Below are positions 51,462 through 59,973 of a stretch of DNA of 64,000 bases, in pieces (within the stretch, counting starts at the first letter, position 1; every line of letters begins with the position of its first letter). A program made the position numbers and the translations under genes. Below the pieces are notes generated by a model. The model did no database searches and had not been told where the DNA came from. It saw only the letters and a program-made list of their open reading frames with translations. Source of the stretch: Burkholderiales bacterium RIFCSPHIGHO2_12_FULL_69_20 (GTDB taxonomy: Bacteria > Pseudomonadota > Gammaproteobacteria > Burkholderiales > Burkholderiaceae_C). The stretch is from assembly GCA_001770815.1 (NCBI GenBank), contig MESD01000021.1, positions 16,183 through 80,182 of the forward strand. The letters run 5' to 3'.

Positions 51462-52796
51462 ATGAATACGACCCCGCCCGCTGCCACACCCGTTGCCGAC
51501 CCGCCGGGCCTGCTGCGCGCGCTGTACGCCGCGGCCGTCTCGCGCGCGCTGCCGGCCGATGTGACCGCCGCGCACCTGCCGGCGCCGCCTGATCCGACCG
51601 TGGGCCGCACCCTGGTGCTGGGCGCCGGCAAGGCCGGCGGCGCGATGGCCGCCGCGGTGGACGCGCTGTGGCCGGCCGCGGCGCCCCTCTCGGGCCTGGT
51701 GGTGACGCGCTACGACCATGTGCCGCCGGCCTACCGCGCGAAACCGGGCCGCATCGAGGTGGTCGAAGCGCGCCATCCGGTGCCCGACGAGGCCGGCCGG
51801 CGGGCGGCGCAGCGCATCGTCGATCTGACCCGGGGGCTGACGCCCGACGATCTGGTGCTGTGCCTGATCTCGGGCGGTGGCTCGGCCCTGCTGTCGCTGC
51901 CCGCACCGGGCCTGGCCTTCGAGGACAAGCAGGCCATCAACAGCGCGCTGCTGCATAGCGGCGCGGCCATCGACGAGATGAACACCGTGCGCAAGCACCT
52001 CTCGGCGATCAAGGGCGGGCGCCTGGCGGCGCTGTGCGCGCCGGCGCGCTTGCTCACGCTGCTGATCAGCGACGTGCCGGGCGACGACCCCTCGGTGATC
52101 GCCAGCGGCCCCACCGTGCCCGACGCCAGCACCTGCGCCGACGCGCTGGCCATCCTGGCGCGTTACGGCATCGCGCTGCCGGCCGCCGCGCGCGCCGGGC
52201 TGGAGAGCGGCGCCTTCGAGACGCCCAAGCCGGGTGATGCCTGTTTCGCTGGCCACGCGGTGCGGCTGATCGCCACGCCGCAGCAGAGCCTGGAGGCCGC
52301 GGCCGCGCTGGCGCGCAGCCACGGCCTGGCCGCGCACATCCTCAGCGATCAGGTCGAGGGCGAGAGCCGCGAGGTGGGCAAGGTGCATGCGGCGCTGGCG
52401 CGCGCGGTGGCGCGGCATGGCCAGCCGCCGTCGGCCCCGTTCACGCGGCCCTGCGTGATCCTGTCGGGCGGCGAGACCACGGTGACGGTGCGCGGCAGCA
52501 GCGGGCGGGGCGGCCGGGCCAGCGAGTTCCTGCTGGGCTGCGCCATCGCGCTGCAGGGCCAGCCGGGGGTGTGGGGCCTGTCGGCCGACACCGACGGCAT
52601 CGACGGCATCGAGCACAACGCCGGCGCGCTGATCACCCCCGACACGCTGGCGCGCGCGGCGGCGCTGGGCCTGAAACCGTCCGACTTTCTCGACCGCCAC
52701 GATGCCTTCAGCTTCTTCGAGGCGCTGGGTGATCTGCTGGTGAGCGGGCCCACCTTCACCAACGTCAACGACTTCCGGGCCTTGCTGGTGCTGTAG
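51462..52796 (+). CDS. Glycerate 2-kinase, MOFRL family (TtuD/GckA type)
   Basis: A 444-residue protein with the N-terminal glycerate-kinase domain (VGRTLVLGAGKAGGAMAAAV, CLISGGGSALLSLPAP) and the C-terminal MOFRL domain (PCVILSGGETTVTVRG, GLSADTDGIDG). It phosphorylates glycerate to 2-phosphoglycerate; older annotations call the family hydroxypyruvate reductase TtuD. It would use the glycerate made by tartrate or tartronate-semialdehyde pathways, connecting with ttuC at 7280 and the HpcH/HpaI aldolase at 56847. It is divergent from the FrnE-gnd pair, with 51 bases between starts. Confidence 0.9.
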   Translation: MNTTPPAATPVADPPGLLRALYAAAVSRALPADVTAAHLPAPPDPTVGRTLVLGAGKAGGAMAAAVDALWPAAAPLSGLVVTRYDHVPPAYRAKPGRIEVVEARHPVPDEAGRRAAQRIVDLTRGLTPDDLVLCLISGGGSALLSLPAPGLAFEDKQAINSALLHSGAAIDEMNTVRKHLSAIKGGRLAALCAPARLLTLLISDVPGDDPSVIASGPTVPDASTCADALAILARYGIALPAAARAGLESGAFETPKPGDACFAGHAVRLIATPQQSLEAAAALARSHGLAAHILSDQVEGESREVGKVHAALARAVARHGQPPSAPFTRPCVILSGGETTVTVRGSSGRGGRASEFLLGCAIALQGQPGVWGLSADTDGIDGIEHNAGALITPDTLARAAALGLKPSDFLDRHDAFSFFEALGDLLVSGPTFTNVNDFRALLVL

Positions 52797-52868
52797 GCCG
52801 GCATCGGGGGGCCTGCCGTGCCGGTGCCCCAGGCGGCCGTGCCCGCGGCGGGTTGTAGAGTGCCGGCC

Positions 52869-54593
52869 ATGCCCCGATTCCGTCCGTCCCTGCGCACCCT
52901 CGTCACCACCCCCTACGTGCTGCTGGTGCTGGCCGCGGCGGTGATCATCGGCGGGCTGTCCTACCGCACCGGGCGCAACGCGGTCGACAACCTGTCGGGC
53001 CAATTGCTGGTCGAGACGGTCAACCGCATCGCCCAGGCGGTGGACCGGCACGTGGCCGGCTCGGCGGCGGTGCTGGAGTCGGCGTTTCCCAAGGACGTGC
53101 CGGCGCCGGTGTCCCTCCCCGCCGAGATGGGTGCGCTGCGCACGCGCTTCTGGCTGGCCACCTCGGTGCACCGCGACCCCAACAACTACGCCTACTACGG
53201 CGATCGCCAGGGCCGCTTCTTCGGGCTGTGGCGCTACTCGGAATCCGAGGCCGAGCTGCGGCTGCGCACCGTGGGCACCGGCCCGCGCGACATCCTGCGC
53301 TTCACCGGCATCAACGGCACACTGGGTTCACCGGTGCCCGAGTCGCGCATCTTCGACCCGCGTGAGCGGCCGTGGTTTCGCGCCGCGCAGGGCAGCACCG
53401 CGCCCACCTGGACCTCGATCTACATCGACTTCAAGACCGCCGAGCTGGTGGCCACACGCGCCCGGCGCATCAACAACGCCAGCGGTGCCTTCGAGGGCGT
53501 GGTGGCCACCGACCTGTCGCTGCAGCGGGTCAACGCCTTCCTGAAGGGGCTGGCGCTCAGCCGCAACGGGCTGGCGATGGTGGTCGAGCACGACGGCAGC
53601 CTGATCGGCGTGTCGCGCGGGCCGCACCTGCGCGCCGCGGCAGGCGGCGGCAATAGCCGCCTGAACGCGGCCGAGAGCAGCGACCCGATGGTGGTGGCCA
53701 CCTACCAGGCGGTGCGTGATCTGCTGGGCAGCAGTGGCCGCAGCGGCAGCAACGAGGCGCGCACCGGCGTGTTCAACGCGCCGGACGGCAGCGCGGTGCA
53801 GCTGGGTTATTCCAGGCTGCGCGACGATGCCGGGCTCGACTGGCTGATCATGGTGGCGGTGCCGCGGCGCGATTTTCTCGGCGAGATCGAGGACAACGTG
53901 CGCAACACCGTGGGGCTGGCCGCGCTGGCGGCGGTGGGTGTGGTGCTGATCGGCCTGGCGGTGCTGGCGGCCGTCACGCGTGAGCTGCGGGTGCTGTCAT
54001 CGGCCGTGCAGCGGGTGGCCGACGGTGAACTGGGCGAGCCGCTGACCAGCGACCGGCGCGATGAATTCGGCGTCCTGGCACGCAGCTTCGGCGACATGCA
54101 GCGCCGCCTGCTGACCGATCCGCTGACCGGGCTGTCCAACCGCGAGGCCATCGTGCGCCGGCTGGAGGAGCGCATCCTGCAGCAGCGCCGGCGCGGTGAT
54201 GCGCGGCCCTTCGCGGTGCTGTTTGCCGACCTCAACGACTTCAAGCAGATCAACGACCAGCATGGCCACGACGTGGGCGACGCGGTGCTGCGTGAACTGG
54301 CCGACCGGCTGCGGGCCACGGTGCGCAGCAACGACCTGGTGGCACGTTTTGCCGGCGACGAGTTCGTGGTGCTGCTCGAATCGGTGGACAACCGGCGTGA
54401 TGCCGAGTCGGCCCGGGCCCACATCGAGGCCGCGCTGCGCGGGCCGCTGCAGGCGCTGGCCGGGCTGGCGCCGCAGCAGCTCAACGCCGGTGGCGCCTGC
54501 GGCATGGCGCTCTACCCCGAGGAGGGGCAGGACGTGCAGACCCTGCTCAAGCGCGCCGACGAGGACATGTACCGGCGCAAGCCGCGGGCCTGA
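52869..54593 (+). CDS. Membrane diguanylate cyclase with Cache and HAMP domains
   Basis: A 574-residue inner-membrane sensor. Two membrane segments (about 11-30 and 349-372) flank a double-Cache periplasmic domain (about 35-345) containing FDPRERPWFRAA and TSIYIDFKTAELVATRARRI. A HAMP domain follows (about 373-420), then GGDEF with DPLTGLSNREAIV. The catalytic loop is AGDEF (495-499), with Ala in place of the first Gly, and the I-site RSND is at 486-489. Such AGDEF cyclases are often active. The periplasmic Cache domain suggests sensing of a small molecule such as an amino acid or carboxylate. Chosen start: ATG at 52869. Confidence 0.9.
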   Translation: MPRFRPSLRTLVTTPYVLLVLAAAVIIGGLSYRTGRNAVDNLSGQLLVETVNRIAQAVDRHVAGSAAVLESAFPKDVPAPVSLPAEMGALRTRFWLATSVHRDPNNYAYYGDRQGRFFGLWRYSESEAELRLRTVGTGPRDILRFTGINGTLGSPVPESRIFDPRERPWFRAAQGSTAPTWTSIYIDFKTAELVATRARRINNASGAFEGVVATDLSLQRVNAFLKGLALSRNGLAMVVEHDGSLIGVSRGPHLRAAAGGGNSRLNAAESSDPMVVATYQAVRDLLGSSGRSGSNEARTGVFNAPDGSAVQLGYSRLRDDAGLDWLIMVAVPRRDFLGEIEDNVRNTVGLAALAAVGVVLIGLAVLAAVTRELRVLSSAVQRVADGELGEPLTSDRRDEFGVLARSFGDMQRRLLTDPLTGLSNREAIVRRLEERILQQRRRGDARPFAVLFADLNDFKQINDQHGHDVGDAVLRELADRLRATVRSNDLVARFAGDEFVVLLESVDNRRDAESARAHIEAALRGPLQALAGLAPQQLNAGGACGMALYPEEGQDVQTLLKRADEDMYRRKPRA

Positions 54594-54650
54594 CCGAGCC
54601 GGCGATCGGGTCTGCGATGGCGCCGCGGCAGAGGCCGCGACGCCCGAGCT

Positions 54651-55790
54651 TCAAGCCGAGCGGCTGAGCGACAGCATGTGGCCCAGGCGTGGATCACCTT
54701 GACCGCTCAGCACCAGCGCGTAGGCGGCCTGCACCGCTTCGGCGCCAGCGTGCTGCTGCACCACCAGCCAGGGCGCGGCAGGATCGTCCACCCGGGCGCG
54801 AAAACCATGCCACGCCGCCACCAGCCGCTGGCCGAAGACGGCCGGGCCCCAGTCGGCGCTGCGCTTCTTGACCTGCGCCGGCGCGAAGAACAGCGTGGCC
54901 TTCGGCCCCGGCAGGTCGCGCGCGCCGGCCAGCTGCTGCACATGCGTGCCGCCGATCGAGCAGCTGTAGGCCAGCCGGGTGAAGCGGGTGTGGATCGCCT
55001 GGCGCAGCCCGCCATTGCCGGCGAAATCGACGTACACGCAGGGCGTGTCGGCCGCCAGGGTGTCGAGCTGGTCGTAGGTGAGCACGCGGCTGTAGACGCC
55101 CAGGCTTTGGCAGAAGGCCACGTTGGCCGGCGAGGTGAGGCCCACCACCTCGACCTCGGGCCGCTGGGCCAGCAACGCCGCGGTGGCGTAAGCCGTCTTG
55201 CTGCTGGCCGACGACAGCAGCATCACGCCGCGCCGGTGGTCCGCGGTGGCGCCGGCCGTGGTGCCGAAGAAGGCGTTGTCGGCCAGGAAGTCGTCGATCA
55301 GCCAGGCGGTGAGGAACAGCGGGCGCAGCAGCGCCTGCTGCGCCTCGGTGTCGGCGGTGTAGAACGGGTCGGCGCTGCAGCGCTGGACCTGGTTGTAGAC
55401 CGCATGCAGCGTGGCGCGGTGCGGTGCGCCGTCGCTGAAGCTGCCGGGCGACAGCTTGACCGGCTGCAGCACCGCCTGCGAGGCCATCGGCCAGTAGCCG
55501 TACAGCCGCTCGCCCACCGCCACGCCCGGGTGCAGGCTCTGCACCACCGCGCCGAAGCCCCACACCGGGATGCAGCCCCAGGGCGTGCCGTCGGCATCGG
55601 GCGCCACCGGGAAGAACTGCCAGTAGGCCATCGCCTCGCCGAACGCGGCGTAGGTGATGTTGTTGCTGGTCAGCGCGAAGTGGTCGATCGCCACGCGCAC
55701 CTGGCCGGCGGCCAGCGGTGCGTCGGTGATGGTCACCAGGCGGGTGGTGGGCAGCGCGTCCTTGCGGACCTGGAATTGCAGGGTGCTCAT
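54651..55790 (-). CDS. DUF2855 family protein
   Basis: A 379-residue protein with the DUF2855 pattern: N-terminal FALTSNNITYAAFGEAMAYWQFFP and GCIPVWGFGAVV, then GVMLLSSASSKTAYATAALL and a C-terminal VDFAGNGGLRQAIHTRF. The order resembles a medium-chain dehydrogenase/reductase without catalytic zinc ligands, and the second part could bind a nucleotide. The function is unknown. It stands 82 bases downstream of the uronate dehydrogenase gene on the same strand, so cotranscription is possible but a shared pathway is not demonstrated. Confidence 0.85.
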   Translation of the reverse strand: MSTLQFQVRKDALPTTRLVTITDAPLAAGQVRVAIDHFALTSNNITYAAFGEAMAYWQFFPVAPDADGTPWGCIPVWGFGAVVQSLHPGVAVGERLYGYWPMASQAVLQPVKLSPGSFSDGAPHRATLHAVYNQVQRCSADPFYTADTEAQQALLRPLFLTAWLIDDFLADNAFFGTTAGATADHRRGVMLLSSASSKTAYATAALLAQRPEVEVVGLTSPANVAFCQSLGVYSRVLTYDQLDTLAADTPCVYVDFAGNGGLRQAIHTRFTRLAYSCSIGGTHVQQLAGARDLPGPKATLFFAPAQVKKRSADWGPAVFGQRLVAAWHGFRARVDDPAAPWLVVQQHAGAEAVQAAYALVLSGQGDPRLGHMLSLSRSA

Positions 55791-55872
55791 CGGGTGATCG
55801 CCAGGACGGCGCGGTCGGTGGTGAAAGGCGTGGAAGGGGTGGAGTGCAGATGGCTTCGCCCGCGTCGCCGGG

Positions 55873-56697
55873 TCATTCGAACGGCCCGATCCTGACGAAG
55901 CCGCCGCCCTGGAACACCACCACCGGATCGGTGGTGTCGAGCACCGGTTGGCGCGCCAACGCGGCGGCGCGGAACGGCTCGCTGCTGTCGTGCGGGCGGT
56001 AGCCCAGGTGCGCAGCCAGCCGGTTGTCCCACCAGGTCGTGTGGTTGTCGGACAGGCCGTAGATCACCGTGTGGCCGGCCACCGGGGCACTCAGGCAGGC
56101 GATCACCAGGCGCTCGAGGTCGTCGGCGCTGAGCCAGGTGGCCAGCATGCGGCGGTCTTTCGGCTCGGGAAAGCACGAGCCGATGCGCACGCACACCGTC
56201 TCGATGCCGTGGCGGTCGAAGTACAGCCGCGAGAGGTTCTCGCCGAAGGCCTTGCTCACGCCGTACAGCCCGTCGGGGCGCATCGGCGCGCGGGTGTCGA
56301 TCACCTCGTCCTGGCGGTAGAAGCCGGTGACGTGGTTGCTGCTGGCGAACACGATGCGCTTGACGCCCTGCCTGCGCGCCGCCTCGTAGAGGTGGTAGAC
56401 GCCGATGATGTTGGCCTGCAGGATCGGCGCCCAGGGCTGCTCGGTGGCCACGCCACCCAGGTGCACCACGGCGTCGACGCCGGCCAGCAGCGCATGCACC
56501 GCGTCGGCATCCTCCAGCGCGGCGGGCATCAGCTCTTCGCCCGGCCCGGCCTCGCCCAGCGGGGCGATGTCGGACAGGCGCAGCGTGTCGCAATGGGCTT
56601 GCAGGCGCGCTCGCAGCAACTGGCCCAGCGCGCCGGCGGCGCCGGTCAGCAGCAGGCGCCTGAAGTGCGGCGTGGTGGGGGCGTCGGGTTGGGTCAT
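55873..56697 (-). CDS. udh: Uronate dehydrogenase, NAD-dependent
   Basis: A 274-residue extended SDR. The cofactor loop GAAGALG is at residues 19-25; active-site Tyr145 and Lys149 are in LYGVSKAFGE; the SSNHVTGFYRQDE and RIGSCFPEPKDRRMLATWLS blocks are characteristic of uronate dehydrogenases. It oxidises galacturonate or glucuronate to the aldarolactone, the entry to galactarate or glucarate. It is divergent from an HpcH/HpaI aldolase gene, which would cleave the later ketodeoxy-glucarate, making the pathway role likely. The 149-base divergent region contains a run of eight G. Confidence 0.85.
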   Translation of the reverse strand: MTQPDAPTTPHFRRLLLTGAAGALGQLLRARLQAHCDTLRLSDIAPLGEAGPGEELMPAALEDADAVHALLAGVDAVVHLGGVATEQPWAPILQANIIGVYHLYEAARRQGVKRIVFASSNHVTGFYRQDEVIDTRAPMRPDGLYGVSKAFGENLSRLYFDRHGIETVCVRIGSCFPEPKDRRMLATWLSADDLERLVIACLSAPVAGHTVIYGLSDNHTTWWDNRLAAHLGYRPHDSSEPFRAAALARQPVLDTTDPVVVFQGGGFVRIGPFE

Positions 56698-56846
56698 GGT
56701 GGTTGGCGAGGGTGGTTGGCGCGGGGGGGGATCTCGCGTGCAGGCCAGGGCGGCCGTCGGGGCCGGGGCCCGATGTCACACTCTAAGCCACGCTGCGCCT
56801 GCCGCGCGGACCGCCGGCAGCGGCGTTTCAACACGAGGAGACCCCG

Positions 56847-57608
56847 ATGAGAGAGAACCGCCTGCGCACCCTGTGGGCCGCCGACCAGACCGCGATCAAC
56901 GGCTGGCTGGCCATTCCCAACAGCTTCTCGGCCGAGGTGATGGCCCACCAGGGCTGGGACACGCTGACCATCGACCTGCAGCACGGCGTGATCGATTACG
57001 CCCAGATGGTGACCATGCTTCAGGCGATCTCCACCACCACCACGGTGCCCCTCGTGCGGGTGCCCTGGCTGGAGCCCGGCAGTGTGATGAAGGCACTGGA
57101 CGCCGGTGCCTACGGCGTGATCTGCCCGATGGTCAACACCCGCGACGACGCGGCCCGGTTCCTCAGCTACATGCGCTACGCGCCGCAGGGCACGCGCAGC
57201 TTCGGCCCGGTGCGCGCGCTGTACTACGGCGGCGCCGACTATCCCCAGCAGGCCAATCAAACGGTGGTGGCCTTCGCGATGATCGAGACCGCGCAGGCGC
57301 TGGACAACCTCGACGCCATCCTGTCGGTCGAGGGGCTGGATGCGATCTACGTCGGTCCGTCCGATCTGTCGCTGTCGCTGGGCTGCCGGCCGGTGATCGA
57401 CGACGTGGATCCGCTGGCGGCCCAGGCCATCGCCCACATCGCCGAGCGCGCCCAGGCGCACGGCGTGCGCTGCGGCATCCACAACGGCACGCCGGCGCAG
57501 GCGCTGGCGCGGCAGGCGCTGGGCTACCGCTTCGTCACCGTCAGCTCGGATGCCCGGCTGATCGCGGCGGGATCGCAGCAGGTGCTGGGGGCGATGCGGG
57601 CGGGCTGA
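56847..57608 (+). CDS. HpcH/HpaI-family aldolase (2-keto-3-deoxy-sugar-acid aldolase type)
   Basis: A 253-residue class II aldolase: WDTLTIDLQHGVIDYAQM (catalytic His), VPLVRVPWLEPGSVMKALDAGAYGVICPMVNT, and the closing MIETAQALDNLDAIL, with the metal-binding Glu, and DAIYVGPSDLSLSLG. Family members cleave 2-keto-3-deoxy acids such as 5-keto-4-deoxyglucarate (GarL), 2-keto-3-deoxyrhamnonate or 4-hydroxy-2-oxoheptanedioate to pyruvate and an aldehyde. Next to uronate dehydrogenase the GarL-type reaction is the best guess, giving pyruvate and tartronate semialdehyde. A GAGGAGA ribosome site precedes the ATG. Confidence 0.88.
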   Translation: MRENRLRTLWAADQTAINGWLAIPNSFSAEVMAHQGWDTLTIDLQHGVIDYAQMVTMLQAISTTTTVPLVRVPWLEPGSVMKALDAGAYGVICPMVNTRDDAARFLSYMRYAPQGTRSFGPVRALYYGGADYPQQANQTVVAFAMIETAQALDNLDAILSVEGLDAIYVGPSDLSLSLGCRPVIDDVDPLAAQAIAHIAERAQAHGVRCGIHNGTPAQALARQALGYRFVTVSSDARLIAAGSQQVLGAMRAG

Positions 57609-57620
57609 AAGTGAACACCA

Positions 57621-57648
57621 CCCACGTCCATCGCGTGATGGACGTGGG
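57621..57648. terminator. Perfect hairpin between convergent genes
   Basis: CCCACGTCCATC pairs exactly with GATGGACGTGGG across a GCGT loop. It lies 12 bases after the aldolase stop and before the convergent PEP-CTERM gene, so it may end transcription from both sides. No T-run is present. Confidence 0.65.
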
Positions 57649-57701
57649 ATCCGTCCTGGAGACGTGTCCCGACGCTTCGGACTCGCCGGGCGGAGCGGCG
57701 A

Positions 57702-58760
57702 TCAGGCAGCTTGACCGCGGCGCCGCACCAGCCTGCCGAGCATGGCCAGACCGGCCAGCATCAGCACCACGGTCTCGGGCTCGGGCACCGGCGTGACGCC
57801 GAGTGCGTTGAACGCGGCACCTGCAAAAAGCTCGTGCACGCGGGCCGAGGGATGCAGGCCGTCGGAGAAGGCCGCAAGGCTGCACGGGGTACCTGCCGAG
57901 CCGGCAAAGCCCTGGCATGGCGCCCAGATGTCGAGCACGCCGTAGGTCAGCGAATTGTTGAACAGCGTGTCCTCGCGCACCGCCTGTGCCACGCCGGCCA
58001 TGTCCAGAAAGCTCATGGTCAGGCCCAGCGAGGCGCCGTAGCTCATCAGGCTCGGCATCTGCGCGTTGAAGCGGTCGGTGATGTCGCTGGAGGCCGCTTG
58101 CACGCCCAGAAACGCGGCCTCCGGCGTATTGCCGAGGTCGGGCATGTTCGAGATCAGCACGTGCTCGGCACCGCGGGCGGCCAGCAGGCCGAGGCTGCTC
58201 TTGAGATTGGCCACTGCGGCGTCGGCCGACAGCTGGCGAAAGCTCGTCTCGAGCAGCGAATTGCCCGGCGCCATGCTGCGTCCGTCGCGCAGGTCGTTGC
58301 CGCCGCCGACAAGAACGTACAGCGCGTTTGAATCGGCGCCCGCGTGCGTGCCGCCCCAATAGGTCTGGGTCTGGTACAGCAGGCCAGGCACCGAGTCGGC
58401 CGTGGTCCCGAAGGTGGCGTTGTTGGTGCGGGCGCCCGCGAAGGCGTAGTTGTTGCCGCCCGCCAGGAACGGCGCCGCGTCACCCGCCTGGCCCAGCCCG
58501 CTGGCCAGCAGGTCGGTCCAGATCAAGCCGTTGGAATAGCGGCCGTCAAAGTACGGCTGACTGTTGCCAGGGCGTGCGCCGCCGGTGGCAATGCTCAGGT
58601 TGCCGGTATCCGACAGGCTGTCGCCGAAGATGACCAGATCGGAATAGCCGCCGGCTGGTGCGCCGACGGCCCCGGCGGCGGTGGGTGCCAGGGTGGTGGC
58701 CAGGGCACCGGCAGCGACAGCGCAGGTGCCGACCAAGCGGCGCAGGGTGGGCAGTGACAT
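57702..58760 (-). CDS. PEP-CTERM SGNH/GDSL hydrolase
   Basis: A 352-residue exported lipase/esterase-like protein. After a signal peptide (to about residue 31), FGDSLSDTGN gives the catalytic Ser, GGGNDLRDG the block III Asn, and SDGLHPSARVH the Asp and His. These are the GDSL/SGNH hydrolase blocks. The end, VPEPETVVLMLAGLAMLGRLVRRRGQAA, is a PEP-CTERM sorting tail with PEP, hydrophobic anchor and basic residues. Expected to hydrolyse ester bonds of a lipid or polysaccharide substituent outside the cytoplasm. It is divergent from the Crp/Fnr gene across 362 bases. Confidence 0.88.
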   Translation of the reverse strand: MSLPTLRRLVGTCAVAAGALATTLAPTAAGAVGAPAGGYSDLVIFGDSLSDTGNLSIATGGARPGNSQPYFDGRYSNGLIWTDLLASGLGQAGDAAPFLAGGNNYAFAGARTNNATFGTTADSVPGLLYQTQTYWGGTHAGADSNALYVLVGGGNDLRDGRSMAPGNSLLETSFRQLSADAAVANLKSSLGLLAARGAEHVLISNMPDLGNTPEAAFLGVQAASSDITDRFNAQMPSLMSYGASLGLTMSFLDMAGVAQAVREDTLFNNSLTYGVLDIWAPCQGFAGSAGTPCSLAAFSDGLHPSARVHELFAGAAFNALGVTPVPEPETVVLMLAGLAMLGRLVRRRGQAA

Positions 58761-59122
58761 CGAAGTTCTCCTGGTGTGCCGGCCCGCACGACAGCGGGCT
58801 TGTCTGCATCAGTCCGGCAGCAGTCTAGGGGTCGCCGCGCAGCGCAGGTATCGGTAGTCAGCCTTCCCCTGATTGGGGGGGCGTCGCCCGCCCGCCCGCC
58901 CGCCGAACGCCGAGCCTGCGCCCGCATGGCCCGCTTCCGGCGGCTGGCCGGCTGGCGGCGCTGGCGGGCGGCGTCGCGTGCGGCACCGGGGACGAGGCCT
59001 TGCCGCGCCGTTGATCCAACGCAAGTCGGCCGGTCGCGGCCTGCCTGACAGTTGCGGTCATGGACCGCCGCCCGTCGCACTGCCTTCTCCCCTGACCGGG
59101 GCCACCATTGCCATTGACTTGC
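58761..59122. other. Divergent spacer between the GDSL PEP-CTERM gene and the Crp/Fnr regulator
   Basis: No gene is visible in these 362 bases. It contains a GCCCGC-ACGACA-GCGGGC hairpin (58782-58799), four to five CGCC units (58885-58904), and two similar dyads: CCCC-TGATT-GGGG (58866-58878) and CCCC-TGACC-GGGG (59089-59101), each preceded by GCCTT. The second ends 21 bases before the regulator start. They may be operators for the same regulator, possibly the adjacent Crp/Fnr protein. Confidence 0.5.
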
Positions 59123-59926
59123 ATGGAACCCTTGCTCGCCGCCTCTCCCGGAATCGCCGTGCTGCCCGAGCGCAGTGCGGTCCTGCGGCCCGCCAATGCG
59201 CACAGGCCGTCTCACCGACTCACCCGCCCCGCGGCCTGCGCCGTGGTGGCCGATGGCGCCATGTGGAGCGCCCTGCTGGGGACCCCGACGCTCGGCAGTG
59301 CCGAGTTGGCTGCGCTGGCGGCGATTGCGCTGGCGCGGCAGGTGGCCGCGGGGCAGCGTGTGCTCAGCCGCAGCAGTGCGGCCAGCACGCTGGTGGCCTT
59401 GCGCAGCGGTGAGGTGGCACTGGGCTTTCGCACCCTGGACGGCACCTTCCGCACCGAGCGCATCGTGCGCGGCCCGGCCTGGCTCGACCTGAGTTCGGCC
59501 TGGCTGGCCGGCCCGCACGCCATGGATGCGCAGGCCATGGGTCCGGCCAGCGTGGTCGAGTTGCCGCGCGACGCGCTGGAGGCCCGCTTGGCCGAGCACC
59601 CCGGTCTGGCGCAGCGCTTGATCCAGGGCCTGGCGCGCGAGGTGCAGGCGCTGACGGTCAACACCCACGAGCTGATGCACAAGGATGCGCCGGCCCGGTT
59701 GGCGCAGTGGCTGTACCAGCGCTGCGAGCCGCTGGCTGGCGTGTCGGGTCAGGCGGTGGTCAAGCTCAACGACCGCAAGCGCGACGTGGCGTCACAACTG
59801 GCGATCACGCCCGAGACCTTGTCGCGGCTGATGCGCAGCTTCACCCGGCAAGGCGTGATCGAGGTCAGCGGCTACAGCGTGCGGGTGCTCGACCCGGCGG
59901 CGCTGGAGCGTCTGGCCCAGGCCTGA
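59123..59926 (+). CDS. Crp/Fnr-family transcriptional regulator
   Basis: A 267-residue regulator. The middle (about 75-165) follows a cyclic-nucleotide-binding-like fold (ALRSGEVALGFRTLDGTFRTERIVRGPAWLDLSSAWL) but the usual Gly-rich phosphate-binding loop and Arg-Ser-Ala pair are not evident. The C-terminus has the winged HTH, RDVASQLAITPETLSRLMRSFTRQGVIEVSGYSVRV, typical of the family. It lacks an Fnr-type Cys cluster at the N-terminus. The effector is therefore unknown. Start: ATG at 59123; an in-frame TTG five codons earlier is possible. The first 50 residues are poorly conserved and the real start could be later. Confidence 0.8.
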   Translation: MEPLLAASPGIAVLPERSAVLRPANAHRPSHRLTRPAACAVVADGAMWSALLGTPTLGSAELAALAAIALARQVAAGQRVLSRSSAASTLVALRSGEVALGFRTLDGTFRTERIVRGPAWLDLSSAWLAGPHAMDAQAMGPASVVELPRDALEARLAEHPGLAQRLIQGLAREVQALTVNTHELMHKDAPARLAQWLYQRCEPLAGVSGQAVVKLNDRKRDVASQLAITPETLSRLMRSFTRQGVIEVSGYSVRVLDPAALERLAQA

Positions 59927-59973
59927 GCAGCCCGCCCCGGCGCTGCTCAAAGCGCCGCCTTGGGGCGCTGTCT

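Noticed and set aside
50760..53171. 803-codon minus-strand frame that includes the DsbA-like protein
   Set aside because: Only the last 216 codons are protein-like; the rest is antisense to glycerate 2-kinase.
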